Virus record (IMG/VR): IMGVR_UViG_3300014720_000098
Coordinates: 1-33,901 of that record
Origin: a virus
Strand: one strand, 5' to 3'
Length of the DNA stretch: 33,901 bases
Position 1 is the stretch's first letter. Each line of letters starts with the position of its first letter. The position numbers and the translations under genes were made by a program. Positions 7,855 to 16,580 of this stretch are shown here, in pieces. The notes under the pieces were generated by a model that worked only from the letters and a program-made list of their open reading frames with translations, was not told where the DNA came from and searched no databases.

Positions 7855-8406
7855 ATGGCACAAGAAGTAAATGTAAAAGGTATTGCCCGTGTACCATTTG
7901 GTGCCGGTTCAGCCTCAACCACAACCGTATCAGGTAGCGCCGTTGCTACTCTTGACTTAGATAATGGTCAGACTCGTAGAGCGCTACAGAATGAAAGAGC
8001 AAGATTTGTTGTTCTTCCAGATCTTTATCCAGTGCTTCAAGTCTCTGGTACTGTAGCAACTTCAGGAACCGCCTCGGGATTAGTATGGCGTGCCCCACGC
8101 GCAGGTAAATTAACCGGCGTAGTTGCTCAAGTTGGAGTTGCCCCCACAGGCGCAACCCTTATTGTTGATGTTAAAAAGGTAGCCGGAACCTCTGCACCAA
8201 CAGCAGCCGGTGCCTCCGTATATGGAACCGTAACTGCTCGTCGCCCCACAATCGGCACAAGTCAGTTTGCTTCTACTCTTAATGGTACAGCAGGAGTCCC
8301 CGTAAATCAAGACTTCGCCGCTGGAGATTATCTAAGAATAGAAGTTGCTCAAGTTGGTTCTTCAGTCGCTGGCGAGAATCTAACTGTACAACTCTTCGGA
8401 TACTAG
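7855..8406 (+). CDS. Decoration or fibre-type virion protein, paralogue A
   Basis: A 183-residue protein with AAAAGGAG (7838-7845) 9 bases before the start. After an N-terminal ~55-residue segment it has a beta-sandwich-like domain from LYPVLQVSGTVATSGTASGL to the end, with PTIGT, FASTLNGT and a YLRIEVAQVGS strand. It is homologous along its whole length to the next gene. It follows the glycosyltransferases and precedes a terminator, in the capsid accessory block; Thr/Ser richness makes it a candidate glycosylation target. Role as head decoration or head fibre is inferred from position and composition. Confidence 0.65.
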   Translation: MAQEVNVKGIARVPFGAGSASTTTVSGSAVATLDLDNGQTRRALQNERARFVVLPDLYPVLQVSGTVATSGTASGLVWRAPRAGKLTGVVAQVGVAPTGATLIVDVKKVAGTSAPTAAGASVYGTVTARRPTIGTSQFASTLNGTAGVPVNQDFAAGDYLRIEVAQVGSSVAGENLTVQLFGY

Positions 8407-8415
8407 GAGGCTATC

Positions 8416-8946
8416 ATGGCTACCTATGTAAGACTTAGAGGTTTATCAAGAAGGCCTTTTAGAGTTGATGAAACTCAAAAATTGAAGTATGATAATATTG
8501 CTACTGTTAATCTAGACAATCAGAAAACCTTGCGTTGTTTAAGAACATACGGTGAAGGTCGTTATATTACTGCATCTGATAATTACTTTAATTTAGCCGT
8601 CCAAGGCAACCTGTCAACTTCAGGTACTGCTTCAGGATTGGTAGTACGCTCTCCCCGCGATCTTGTAATCAAGGGCGTAGACGCTGCTGTTGGTGCAAAC
8701 GGCGGAACTGTACAATTTGATGTTAAATACTGTACTGCCGCTCAAGGACCAAATGCCGCAGGTACTTCTATCTTTGGAACTGTAACTGCTGACCGTCCCA
8801 CTATCGGAACTGGTTCTTTTGCAGACTCAAGCAATGGTGTAACAAACACCACTTGGGCTAAGGGTGGATATCTTAGAGTAGAAGTTGCAGCAGTTTCTGG
8901 TACTGTAAGTAATGCTTCAATTATTATTAGATCAGACCAGATTTAA
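8416..8946 (+). CDS. Decoration or fibre-type virion protein, paralogue B
   Basis: A 176-residue paralogue of the preceding gene. Matching elements include [RL]G[IL][AS]R.PF at the N-terminus, LDN..T.R.L, the shared string STSGTASGLV (ATSGTASGLV in A), GT.[VI][FY]GTVTA.RPTIGT, and YLR[IV]EVA at the C-terminus. The N-terminal part is more basic here than in paralogue A. AGGAGG-type pairing (TAGGAGGC) precedes the start by 5-6 bases. The two probably arose by tandem duplication and may form mixed oligomers or occupy different capsid sites. Confidence 0.65.
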   Translation: MATYVRLRGLSRRPFRVDETQKLKYDNIATVNLDNQKTLRCLRTYGEGRYITASDNYFNLAVQGNLSTSGTASGLVVRSPRDLVIKGVDAAVGANGGTVQFDVKYCTAAQGPNAAGTSIFGTVTADRPTIGTGSFADSSNGVTNTTWAKGGYLRVEVAAVSGTVSNASIIIRSDQI

Positions 8947-8969
8947 TAAAAATTAAATAAAGTAAATAA

Positions 8970-9002
8970 AAGGGGTCCAGTCCTAACGGCTGGGCCTTTT
9001 TT
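8970..9002 (+). terminator. Rho-independent terminator closing the capsid accessory block
   Basis: GGTCCAG (8974-8980) pairs with CTGGGCC (8990-8996, one G-T pair), extended by G-T and A-T pairs into the flanking A- and T-runs; the loop is TCCTAACGG and six Ts follow. It separates the decoration and glycosyltransferase genes from the connector and tail genes. Confidence 0.88.
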
Positions 9003-9043
9003 ATGTCTTTTTTCTTTAACTTAATTTATGGAAAGGAAAAGAT

Positions 9044-9643
9044 ATGGCATTAACCATACCAACTGCCTCAACGGGCGCTAGTTTGCAGTCAACTTATCCA
9101 ACTATTCCTAGTGGGGAGTTAACTCCAGAACAACAATTTTCTTTAGATTTAGCATGGTTAAAAGTAGAAGATGGATTTGATTCTGTTCCCGGAGGTCCAT
9201 ATCTTTATGATATTTCTCGCAAGAATTTTAGTCAAGAAAAATCATCTTTGCTTTTCCCTTTTGCTCTAGAAAGAATTAACTATACCTTTCCAAACCCCTC
9301 AAGCCCCACCTTTACATTGACGGACTTCCCATGGAAAGATCATCACACCTTGATGGGTCAAGCAATGACATTAGAGATTATTCATCACCTTATTCGTTCT
9401 TATGTAGAAGTTGCTCTTCCAACAGGATCGGGAAATATTACCCTTCTTGACAGAACTACATATCAAAACAGATGGAAAGAAATCTATACCACAGAAGAAG
9501 AACAGTTTAAAAATGCTCTTCGTGTATTCAAGCGTTCTTACCTGCAACTTGGGAAGGCTCGCGGTCTTGTGGACAGCAAGCAGGGTCGCCTTATCCCAAT
9601 CCCAATGCGCGTCCGTTACCCACGCTTTATGGGTTACAGATAA
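9044..9643 (+). CDS. Probable head-tail connector or neck protein
   Basis: A 199-residue protein that opens the tail-side block after a terminator, with GGAAAGGA upstream. Residues ~25-75 contain aromatic and Pro-rich segments; ~95-190 are mainly alpha-helical with many charged residues, ending in a basic C-terminus (RVRYPRFMGYR). No motif identifies it. Helical adaptor proteins binding below the portal usually sit at this point of the gene order, so a connector/adaptor role is the best inference. Confidence 0.6.
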   Translation: MALTIPTASTGASLQSTYPTIPSGELTPEQQFSLDLAWLKVEDGFDSVPGGPYLYDISRKNFSQEKSSLLFPFALERINYTFPNPSSPTFTLTDFPWKDHHTLMGQAMTLEIIHHLIRSYVEVALPTGSGNITLLDRTTYQNRWKEIYTTEEEQFKNALRVFKRSYLQLGKARGLVDSKQGRLIPIPMRVRYPRFMGYR

Positions 9644-9653
9644 GGTTATTAGC

Positions 9654-10328
9654 ATGGCTATTGAAAACATGATGTTCAAATATGGATATGATGACAATTC
9701 TACTCCAGCCGAAGTTAAAAATGTTCGTCAATCTGTATTTGATTATATGTTTAGATATGGAAATCCTGTTGTAATTAAGCGTATTTACAACACAGATGAT
9801 GTTGCTGTTGGCCGTACTGAATGGGACGAGACATTTGATGATGTTTATGAACAAAGTTCAACAGTCGGTAGCAACCTTGGATTTAGTGCCGGTTGGAGTG
9901 ATGGTTATTTTACTTATCTCACTCTTGGGGATGGTAATATGATGATTGATGACGACAGCCCAAATAGAACTGGTTATTTTAAGATTTTTGTCACATCAGG
10001 AGTCGCCCCTTGGATGCCTTTCATTCAAGATGGTGATTTAATAATTACAGTAAGAATTGATATGCCAAACCCAACAGGCCCTATTACAATTACAGGTACT
10101 GGAGATAGGTATAGAGTCCAAAAAGTCTTTCCAGTACCTTTAAGAGCAGAATTAAATCGTGGATATATGAATTCAGAAACAAATTATATAGAAAATACAG
10201 ATATTGTTGTTTCTCAAAATTTCGAAGCGGTTAGAATCCCCAGATCTGATCCAACTTATGAAATTGAAATCAATAGTGGTACAACATTAGCCGATTATAG
10301 CGGTGAAGATGGTTGGGGTTATGTCTAA
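9654..10328 (+). CDS. Probable head-closure or neck protein
   Basis: I start this gene at ATG 9654, ten bases after the preceding stop with TAAGG upstream; the frame is open far into the previous gene but that part is a shadow. The 224-residue product (MAIENMMFKYGYDDN) is mostly beta, with a segment from ~residue 75 on the FTYLTLGDGNMMIDD pattern and a DGDLIITVRI strand followed by a TGDRYRVQKVFPVPLR strand, which resembles small beta-barrel head-closure or stopper proteins that describe a position-dependent pore. The C-terminus is acidic. Its last 8 bases overlap the next gene. Function inferred from position and beta-barrel character. Confidence 0.55.
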   Translation: MAIENMMFKYGYDDNSTPAEVKNVRQSVFDYMFRYGNPVVIKRIYNTDDVAVGRTEWDETFDDVYEQSSTVGSNLGFSAGWSDGYFTYLTLGDGNMMIDDDSPNRTGYFKIFVTSGVAPWMPFIQDGDLIITVRIDMPNPTGPITITGTGDRYRVQKVFPVPLRAELNRGYMNSETNYIENTDIVVSQNFEAVRIPRSDPTYEIEINSGTTLADYSGEDGWGYV

Positions 10329-10983
10329 TACAAGCATGTTAAGAGCGCCTATTAACTACAAGATGGAAGTAAAACGCTCAGTAGTTACAGCGTTCCAAGC
10401 CGTTTTTAATAATCAAGAAACATATTTCCCCGGCTATAAATCTTCAGAATTGTTAACAAAATCACATATTACTATTGAATATCCTCAAAGACCGGAGCAA
10501 TATCCATCATTAATTGTTGGGTTTCAAGAAAGAAGTCTTAAAAGTGCTGGAATTGGTCACATAGATTATTATGATGATGATAATATTGCACAAAAATGGT
10601 ATTTTGAGGGAGTTATTACCTTGGAAATCTTTGCCCTAACGTCTATGGATAGAGATTTTATTTCAGACAGCGTAGTTAATATGCTGTCGTTTGGTCGCGT
10701 TATGAATGTTCCGTTCAGAAGACTTATTGAAAGCGAAGCAAGGGTGGATGTTCAATTATCAATTGGAAGCCTAGAACCTGTTGCTGAACAGACTATGAGT
10801 GGAGCGTCTTGGGGTCTTACAGACCAAAGAATTTACACAGTTGGGTATAATTTTGGATGTATTGGAACCTTCGATTCTGGCTCTATTTACCAGCAATTTG
10901 TTGAGGGTATTCAGATTGATACAACCTATGTTGGAGGCCCATTCCAAGACATTTCTTTGAAACTGGGTAAAGAGATTGAATAA
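10321..10983 (+). CDS. Probable tail terminator/completion protein
   Basis: I favour ATG 10321, which overlaps the preceding stop by 8 bases; GTG 10303 and ATG 10309 in the same frame are possible but lie deeper in the previous gene. The 220-residue product has alternating beta and alpha elements (ITIEYPQRPEQYPSLIVGFQ, then WYFEGVITLEIFAL and a helix with DRDFISDSVVNMLSFG), an arrangement common in tail-terminator or tail-completion proteins, which pair a peptide-like beta sheet with two helices. It lies immediately before the sheath gene. No family was recognised with certainty. Confidence 0.55.
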   Translation: MSNTSMLRAPINYKMEVKRSVVTAFQAVFNNQETYFPGYKSSELLTKSHITIEYPQRPEQYPSLIVGFQERSLKSAGIGHIDYYDDDNIAQKWYFEGVITLEIFALTSMDRDFISDSVVNMLSFGRVMNVPFRRLIESEARVDVQLSIGSLEPVAEQTMSGASWGLTDQRIYTVGYNFGCIGTFDSGSIYQQFVEGIQIDTTYVGGPFQDISLKLGKEIE

Positions 10984-11063
10984 TTTCCTATAAAGTATTC
11001 GTTTTCTTAAATCTTAATAGGTAGACATTTAATTAAGCAGCAAGCGAAAAGGATGGTTTTCTA

Positions 11064-12899
11064 ATGGCAATGGCATATGTACCACCCGGAGTTCTTCCGG
11101 TAAGAGAACTTCAGCCTTCACCATTAACTCCGGGCAATGTTCCATCTCAAGTTGTTCCGGTTTTAATTGGAGAATCTAGAGGTTATCAAACTTATAGTGA
11201 AAATGTTGTTTTAGACGGAACTGCAACCGTAACGCTGGGCAAAAAGGGTATTGTTATCGGAACAGCAACAACCCCAAATTTGTCTTTTACTGTTACAAAG
11301 CCAGTTTCTTACGAAGTAATTGGACCGGGTAATTTTATCATCAATCAGACAGCGGGAACCGCCACTGGTGATGAAACAACAACGATTCGCGCAGTACCGT
11401 ACCCCGGCACTCCAACCGCAACCCCAGCAACAGCCGTAGGAACCGTAGTTCCTGCCGGTCAATATCAATACGCTGTTTCTTATGTTCTTGATATTAACAG
11501 CGGGGGAGGGACAACCTCTTATGAAAGCGGAATCGGTGGCGTTACAGGAACGGTGACTCTAGATGACCCTGTGGATACTGTTACAATTTCAAGCATTGGA
11601 ACCGCTAATGCCTCTGTTACAGTTATTGGAAGAAATGTATATCGTTCAGAAAACTTAGGAACAAATCTAAACCCAAGTTGGGGTCCGTTCTATAAACTTC
11701 CCGGAACTGCGGCTAATATCCCAACAATCAATAATGGAACCGCGACAACTTATACAGACAATACTATTGATCCTACTGGGTATCCAACCCCAGTCCCCGG
11801 AATTGATAGTGGAGACACGGTTACTGTTCAATACGACTATGCTGATGTAGACTATTGGAAACCAACTATTTTTTCAGATTTTAACGATGTAGTGGATAAA
11901 TATGGAGATGCTTTTGACGCAACCGGAAATATTGATTCTGAGTTGTCGTTTGCTGCTAAATTGTCTATCTTAAATGGAGCATCTTCTCTAGTTGCCGTTG
12001 CAGTTCCTCCAAGCGCTACAACTTCGGATTATGAAAATGCGCTTTTAAAACTAGAAGATGATGAAGACGGTCAACTAATTGTTCCTCTTACTGGAGAAAC
12101 AAATGTATTTAGTCTTGTTCAGGCGCACATTGTCAAAATGAAGTTAAGAAATATCTTTAAGACTTCAATTCTCGGCATGGACGGCTCTTCTACTGCGGTT
12201 TCAAAAGAAAGTCTAAGATCCCAAGCGTTAACTTTGGGAGGAGATTCAGATACAGCAGGAGATATCTGTCTCTTATCCCCAGCAGTATTTTCTTATTACA
12301 ACAGTTTTCTTAGCGTCAATACTAATATTGGCGGTCAATTTGTTGCAGCAGCCCTCGCGGGAATGCACGCAGGAAGAGATGTTGCGACCTCTCTGACTAG
12401 AAAACAAGTAGCAGGACTTTCTGTTGTTAAAGATGAAAGAACGACTCTAGACAAGAATACTGATGCCGCCTCTGGCCTTCTAGTAGTTGAACAGATTTCA
12501 AGCACAGGATCTATTAGAGTACGTCACGAAATCACAACTACTCCAAGCGACATTAATAAAAGAGAATTTCCAGTTGCTCTTCAAAGAAATAATATGATTA
12601 AAAGAGTAACAACAGCACTTGATGATTCCGTAATTGGACAAATCTTTGCAGATGCTGCGGCTCCCGGTAAAGTTGCTTCAATTGTTGATCAGGTTCTTAG
12701 AAGTCTAGTCAACTTGGGACAACTAACCGCTTACAATGGATTAGCAGCAAGGATTTCTGCAAGTGATCCTACTGTAGTCGAAGTTCGTTGGCAATACAAG
12801 CCAGTTTACACAGTACACTATGTCCAGATTACATTTGGAATTAGTCTTACTGGCGCAACCAACACCGCTTCTGGTGGCGGAATTAACCTAATCTTATAA
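11064..12899 (+). CDS. Tail sheath protein (with inserted Ig/FnIII-like domain)
   Basis: A 611-residue contractile sheath subunit. The N-terminus (MAMAYVPPGVLPVRELQPSP) and a C-terminal domain with AYNGLAARISASDPTVVEVRW, then KPVYTVHYVQITFGI, fit sheath proteins: the first forms subunit-linking strands, the last is the conserved inner domain. Residues ~128-240 form a Gly/Thr-rich insertion beginning GQYQYAVSY and containing NVYRSENLGTNL, which looks like an Ig/FnIII-type surface domain and is also found in the baseplate J-like protein at 24816. AAAAGGA (11047-11053) lies 10 bases upstream; ATG 11070 is an alternative. It is followed at once by the tube gene. Confidence 0.9.
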   Translation: MAMAYVPPGVLPVRELQPSPLTPGNVPSQVVPVLIGESRGYQTYSENVVLDGTATVTLGKKGIVIGTATTPNLSFTVTKPVSYEVIGPGNFIINQTAGTATGDETTTIRAVPYPGTPTATPATAVGTVVPAGQYQYAVSYVLDINSGGGTTSYESGIGGVTGTVTLDDPVDTVTISSIGTANASVTVIGRNVYRSENLGTNLNPSWGPFYKLPGTAANIPTINNGTATTYTDNTIDPTGYPTPVPGIDSGDTVTVQYDYADVDYWKPTIFSDFNDVVDKYGDAFDATGNIDSELSFAAKLSILNGASSLVAVAVPPSATTSDYENALLKLEDDEDGQLIVPLTGETNVFSLVQAHIVKMKLRNIFKTSILGMDGSSTAVSKESLRSQALTLGGDSDTAGDICLLSPAVFSYYNSFLSVNTNIGGQFVAAALAGMHAGRDVATSLTRKQVAGLSVVKDERTTLDKNTDAASGLLVVEQISSTGSIRVRHEITTTPSDINKREFPVALQRNNMIKRVTTALDDSVIGQIFADAAAPGKVASIVDQVLRSLVNLGQLTAYNGLAARISASDPTVVEVRWQYKPVYTVHYVQITFGISLTGATNTASGGGINLIL

Positions 12900-12915
12900 G
12901 GAGTAAGAATATAAA

Positions 12916-13521
12916 ATGGCTATTAACAGAGTAAGACAGACAGGTTCCGCATTTACGGCTTGGGCCTTTATCGGATCGGCTAGTAAGCAAAGTACATTTA
13001 TTCTATGTCAAGAAGTTGCTCACAGGTCTCCCCAACCAATTGCGCCTGCTGTCGAAGTTCATCCTTTGAATTATCTGAGGCCAACTGAAGTTATTGTTCC
13101 TAGAGCAATTTCTCACGGAGAAATTACTTTGACAATTATGGAAAGTTTTGATAAAACAATCTACGATCAGTTAGGCCTTGCGTTTGGAAATACAAAGATT
13201 AACGATCTAGCAGACTTATTTAACTGGATGATGACAAATCCATCAGCAACAGGAGATGATGGAAGTCAAATTAAACTTGTTAGAGTGATTCGTGATCCAA
13301 ATCCAAATGCTGGATTTAGAACAAAAGAATTCTTAGGTGCAAGAATTGTGGACGTAAGAGAAGATGAAACAACAAGAGTTGATTCAACAATCAACCCTCT
13401 TCAAGTCTCAGTATGGTATACAAAACTTATTAACACAAGCACCGCCCCAGTTACCCCAGCAGATGATCCAGATCTATTTGATAGTATTGGATCTGTCAAA
13501 GATGCCCCTTGGGGTCTATAA
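12916..13521 (+). CDS. Tail tube protein
   Basis: A 201-residue protein directly after the sheath, the invariable position of the tube gene in contractile phages. It is mostly beta (HGEITLTIMESFDKTIYDQL, then SQIKLVRVIRDPNP, then VSVWYTKL), fitting a tube beta-barrel with an alpha-helix and loop (DLADLFNWMMTNPSATG). AAGGAG (12898-12903) overlaps the sheath stop. It would polymerise into the inner tube through which DNA passes. Confidence 0.85.
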   Translation: MAINRVRQTGSAFTAWAFIGSASKQSTFILCQEVAHRSPQPIAPAVEVHPLNYLRPTEVIVPRAISHGEITLTIMESFDKTIYDQLGLAFGNTKINDLADLFNWMMTNPSATGDDGSQIKLVRVIRDPNPNAGFRTKEFLGARIVDVREDETTRVDSTINPLQVSVWYTKLINTSTAPVTPADDPDLFDSIGSVKDAPWGL

Positions 13522-13534
13522 TTAGGAGAATGAA

Positions 13535-14023
13535 TTGGAATCAAGTCAGGATTTTTTATCAAAAGAAAGTTTGGATAGGTTTGTTCAGATTGTACATATC
13601 GGTCATTTAAATAAAGTTTTTGAATGGTCAGGTCATCAATTTGAAATTAAAACTCTTAGAATTGACGAAGAACTTGCAGTCGGTCAACTTGTAAAAGAAT
13701 ATAAAGATACAATTACAGAAGAAAAGGCAGTTGCCGTAGCCATTGCAGCCGCATCAATTGTATCTATCAACGAAAAGCCTTTTATGCCAAGATTTGACGA
13801 CGATGCGGTTCTTCAGTCAATTAGAGACAGGTTTAATTATATTAGAAAAAACTGGCACTGGCCAGTAATCGAAATTATTAACGCGCAGTATCTTGATTTA
13901 TTAAATGAAGTCTATCTGACGATAGAGGAAAGCCAAAATTTATCAATGACGGATCTGAGGAATTCAAATTCTTCCTCAGATCCCTTGATAGAGCAGGACT
14001 TATCAGAAATTCAAAACACTTAA
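13535..14023 (+). CDS. Tail assembly chaperone, short (gpG-like) form
   Basis: A 162-residue acidic, helical protein between tube and tape measure, the classic place of the tail assembly chaperone. TTG 13535 is the best start, with AGGAG (13524-13528) 6 bases upstream; an ATG at 13530 gives only a 26-codon peptide in another frame. It contains FEIKTLRIDEELAVGQLVKEY and later helices. At codon Asn135-Leu136 a heptamer A AAT TTA allows a -1 shift into an overlapping frame. Without the shift translation ends at 14023. These proteins act in the cell, not in the virion, loading tube subunits onto the tape measure. Confidence 0.85.
   Translation: MESSQDFLSKESLDRFVQIVHIGHLNKVFEWSGHQFEIKTLRIDEELAVGQLVKEYKDTITEEKAVAVAIAAASIVSINEKPFMPRFDDDAVLQSIRDRFNYIRKNWHWPVIEIINAQYLDLLNEVYLTIEESQNLSMTDLRNSNSSSDPLIEQDLSEIQNT
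13936..13942 (+). promoter_or_regulatory. Slippery heptamer A AAT TTA for -1 ribosomal frameshifting
   Basis: In the reading frame of the chaperone the codons CAA AAT TTA create X XXY YYZ with X=A, Y=T, Z=A, the same type as the Rous sarcoma virus gag-pol site. After slipping, the tRNAs re-pair on AAA TTT and decoding continues with ATC in the -1 frame. Confidence 0.92.
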
Positions 14024-14280
14024 ACCAACTGACATATCAAATGAACTCGGCTCTTCTTATTTGGGAAATTGAAGATGAATATGAAAACAAGAATGAGCAA
14101 TTCAAGCAGTCAATGGTTCAAGCGTTTCCAACTTTATATCAAGAAATATATGATCTAAATAAAGAAGATTCTTTGGACGGGTATGAGCAGATTGTACCAA
14201 CTTCTCCAGAAGAATTCCAGTCAATTACTGATTTCTTAAGTGGTCTTCATATAATGTCAACCGATGAGTTGGAGAATTAA
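13942..14280 (+). CDS. Tail assembly chaperone, frameshift extension (gpT-like)
   Basis: The -1 frame is open from 13909 to 14280. The fusion product would be 136 residues of the upstream protein plus 112 residues read from base 13942, 248 in all. The extension begins INDGSEEFKFFLRSLDRAGL, is helical and acidic, and ends GLHIMSTDELEN. An ATG at 14041 could start a 79-residue protein, but no Shine-Dalgarno precedes it and conserved-looking coding sequence continues upstream of it, so a frameshift fusion is preferred. In known phages the long form is made in small amounts and binds the tape measure while the short form binds tube subunits. Confidence 0.9.
   Translation: MNDGSEEFKFFLRSLDRAGLIRNSKHLNQLTYQMNSALLIWEIEDEYENKNEQFKQSMVQAFPTLYQEIYDLNKEDSLDGYEQIVPTSPEEFQSITDFLSGLHIMSTDELEN
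13951..13983 (+). promoter_or_regulatory. Frameshift-stimulating stem-loop
   Basis: GGATCTGAGGAA (13951-13962) pairs perfectly with TTCCTCAGATCC (13972-13983), 12 bp, around the loop TTCAAATTC. The spacer from the slippery heptamer is 8 bases, within the usual 5-9. No T-run follows, so it is not a terminator. It also lies inside both overlapping reading frames. Confidence 0.92.
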
Positions 14281-14282
14281 TC

Positions 14283-16580
14283 ATGGCTTCTCAAGATGTA
14301 AAGGTAACTAATTGGAGAGATATGGAAGGTGTCTTAATGGACACTTTTACGGGCGCATTTAGAAAAGTTAATGAAGAAAAAACTGGCTTAGGCGCATCTC
14401 AACAAAACTTTACATCTGTTCTTGAGCAACATAAGGCTGCGCTGATAGAGAATACGGAAAAAATCCAAAGTCTTACTCAGGCAATTCAAAACTTAAGTGG
14501 TGGACTTGGCGGCGGGGGTGGAAGACCCTCTTCTAATATGAATGCTCAAACCCCACAACCGGGGCAAATTGGAGGAAAATCTTCTGGCATATTTAACAAA
14601 GCATTAACCGGATTGGGGGTATCAAAAGAGGGTAGATCTGATTCTATATTTTCAGGAAGCGAAGATAATCCATTTTATGACTTCTTAGCAAGATCAATGA
14701 TTTTGCGGGGAGGTATCACTTCAACACTAGCGCTTGCGTCCAATTTCCTACCCCAAAACATTGGAAAAAATTTCTATGCTGGTGCCCAAAGGATAGTTGA
14801 GCCATATGTAACTCAACCTACTGAATTGGGAATGTTAGCGGGTTATCAAGGCCCGGGATATGAATCATTTTCTCAAAGCGGATCTTCCTTTGGGTCATTA
14901 GTTTCAGGAAGGATGGCATTTCCTTCGATGATATTAAGTGGAGGCACAAATCCAAATATGCTTGGAGGGGGACTTTTTGGAAGCAGCATGAGTCCTGCTC
15001 AGTCAGAAGGATTTAAAACTAGATACCGTGCTTTTACAAGATCGTTAAATCCTTTCGATATGCTTTCTTACGAAAGGGCTTTAGAAATTAATCAAGGCGT
15101 TAGTCAAGCAGGCTTCAGAAATCTTGGAGAAAGAGTTTCTGTCGAAGAAGCCGTAACTGATATTGTTAATACTACTGCAATTGATATAAGCGGTGCGATT
15201 GATATGTTAAGTCTTTCAGTAAAGCAATTAAAGGCAGACGTAAAAGATAGTGCAGATTTAATTAAAGAATTTGGTCCTGCTGCTAGAATGGCTGGTAAAA
15301 GTGTTCAAGATTATTCAAGAGAGACAAGTCAAGCGGCTTTTGCAACTTTTCAAGGAGGAGCCGTAGGGACTTCTGGCATGAGGGCTGGGCAAATAGCCTC
15401 TAGTTTTACTGGCATAGACGCATCTATGATTCAGGGAGTTTTGAATTCTTCAGATATGTCAGGATTGTTTGCGGCTGGAATTATGGGCGGCGGTCCCGGC
15501 GCTCAGTTTAGAAATTCCGACGATATGCTTGCGCTTGCTCTAGATATGCCTTATGCTATGGGAGGCGGGGAAAAGGCAGACGAAGTAGAGACTGAAAGAA
15601 TCAAGATGCTTGTTAAAACCGTTGATGATATCGCCCAAAGAACGGGTGGAAACAAGGATAGAGCATTAATGCTAGTTGCAGGAATGATGAACAAACCTCT
15701 TCCTGCTATTAGAGAGATGTACAACCAAGCACCTAAAGTTTTGGCACAAGCAAAAGTAAGAAAAGAAATTGATGCAGTTGGAAAAGGATATGAAGCATAT
15801 TATCAGGGAACAGGAAGACGAGGAGAGCGTGCAGCAAGAAGCGGTCTTGGAAAGAAAGCATTTAAAAGATTTAGAGAACTTTCTCAAGAGGGCGCAACAG
15901 ACTTTGGGTTTGAAGGCCTTTCAGAAGGAGGAATCCCCGGGATTCCTATGTTTAGAGAACGCAGTGGCCTTAATTTTGAAAACATAGATATTGGTGGAAA
16001 AGGCCCTGATTTTGAAGAAAAAGTAAAAGATATTTATGATGCTCGTATGAGTGGAGATAAAGAGGCTTTAGCAAAAGCAATTGAAGCCGCACAAGGTACT
16101 GATGCAGAAAGAGCAGCAAGTCTTTTGATGACAGCCGGAAGTTCTAATGAGAGCGCAGCAAAGAAGGCATGGAAAACTCTTAATGAAAGTTATGGAATTT
16201 CTTTTGAAGGCCCGGGAGTAACGTGGGATTCTACTAAAGGAAATATTCCAAAAGGAGTTCTTGATTCCCTTAAAGGAGAATTTACTAGAGCGTTGTCTAG
16301 TTATAAAGAGGGTGGCGCGATTACAGAACAGCAGAGAAAACTTATTCAAAAGAAAGTTGATGAAAACAAACTTGATTCTAAAGGGTTTAAAAGAGAAGTT
16401 CTTTCTGCAATGGAAAATAAAGTTCAAAAAGAAGGCGAAATTAAGATTGGTCTTAGCGATGATGCTAAAAAATGGTTTAATGTCTTTAACAAAGCCGCTA
16501 ACTCATCTCAAGGTAAATTTGTTATGGTTGCTCCTCCCGGACCAGAAAATAGAGCAACTCCCAATCCCGGGGGTCCATAA
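14283..16580 (+). CDS. Tape measure protein
   Basis: A 765-residue protein immediately after the chaperone pair, the defining place of the tape measure. Residues ~20-75 are coiled-coil-like (QHKAALIENTEKIQSLTQAI), followed by a Gly-rich linker (~75-85). A moderately hydrophobic stretch (~139-170) and others near ~185-215 are suited to the membrane contact some tape measures make. The remainder is helix-rich with Gly/Ser loops. At roughly 1.5 angstrom per residue a 765-residue tape measure predicts a tail near 115 nm. No peptidoglycan-hydrolase motif is visible; these domains lie in the hub instead. The start overlaps no upstream gene; two bases separate it from the chaperone. Confidence 0.85.
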   Translation: MASQDVKVTNWRDMEGVLMDTFTGAFRKVNEEKTGLGASQQNFTSVLEQHKAALIENTEKIQSLTQAIQNLSGGLGGGGGRPSSNMNAQTPQPGQIGGKSSGIFNKALTGLGVSKEGRSDSIFSGSEDNPFYDFLARSMILRGGITSTLALASNFLPQNIGKNFYAGAQRIVEPYVTQPTELGMLAGYQGPGYESFSQSGSSFGSLVSGRMAFPSMILSGGTNPNMLGGGLFGSSMSPAQSEGFKTRYRAFTRSLNPFDMLSYERALEINQGVSQAGFRNLGERVSVEEAVTDIVNTTAIDISGAIDMLSLSVKQLKADVKDSADLIKEFGPAARMAGKSVQDYSRETSQAAFATFQGGAVGTSGMRAGQIASSFTGIDASMIQGVLNSSDMSGLFAAGIMGGGPGAQFRNSDDMLALALDMPYAMGGGEKADEVETERIKMLVKTVDDIAQRTGGNKDRALMLVAGMMNKPLPAIREMYNQAPKVLAQAKVRKEIDAVGKGYEAYYQGTGRRGERAARSGLGKKAFKRFRELSQEGATDFGFEGLSEGGIPGIPMFRERSGLNFENIDIGGKGPDFEEKVKDIYDARMSGDKEALAKAIEAAQGTDAERAASLLMTAGSSNESAAKKAWKTLNESYGISFEGPGVTWDSTKGNIPKGVLDSLKGEFTRALSSYKEGGAITEQQRKLIQKKVDENKLDSKGFKREVLSAMENKVQKEGEIKIGLSDDAKKWFNVFNKAANSSQGKFVMVAPPGPENRATPNPGGP

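Noticed and set aside
9411-9653. In-frame extension upstream of the gene at 9654
   Set aside because: It overlaps a full upstream gene in another frame, and ATG 9654 with TAAGG upstream fits the gene spacing.
13951-13983. Stem-loop as a transcription terminator
   Set aside because: No T-run follows and it lies inside two overlapping reading frames at the right distance from a slippery heptamer.
14041-14280. Independent 79-codon gene starting at ATG 14041
   Set aside because: No Shine-Dalgarno, and the open frame continues upstream to 13909, matching a frameshift extension.
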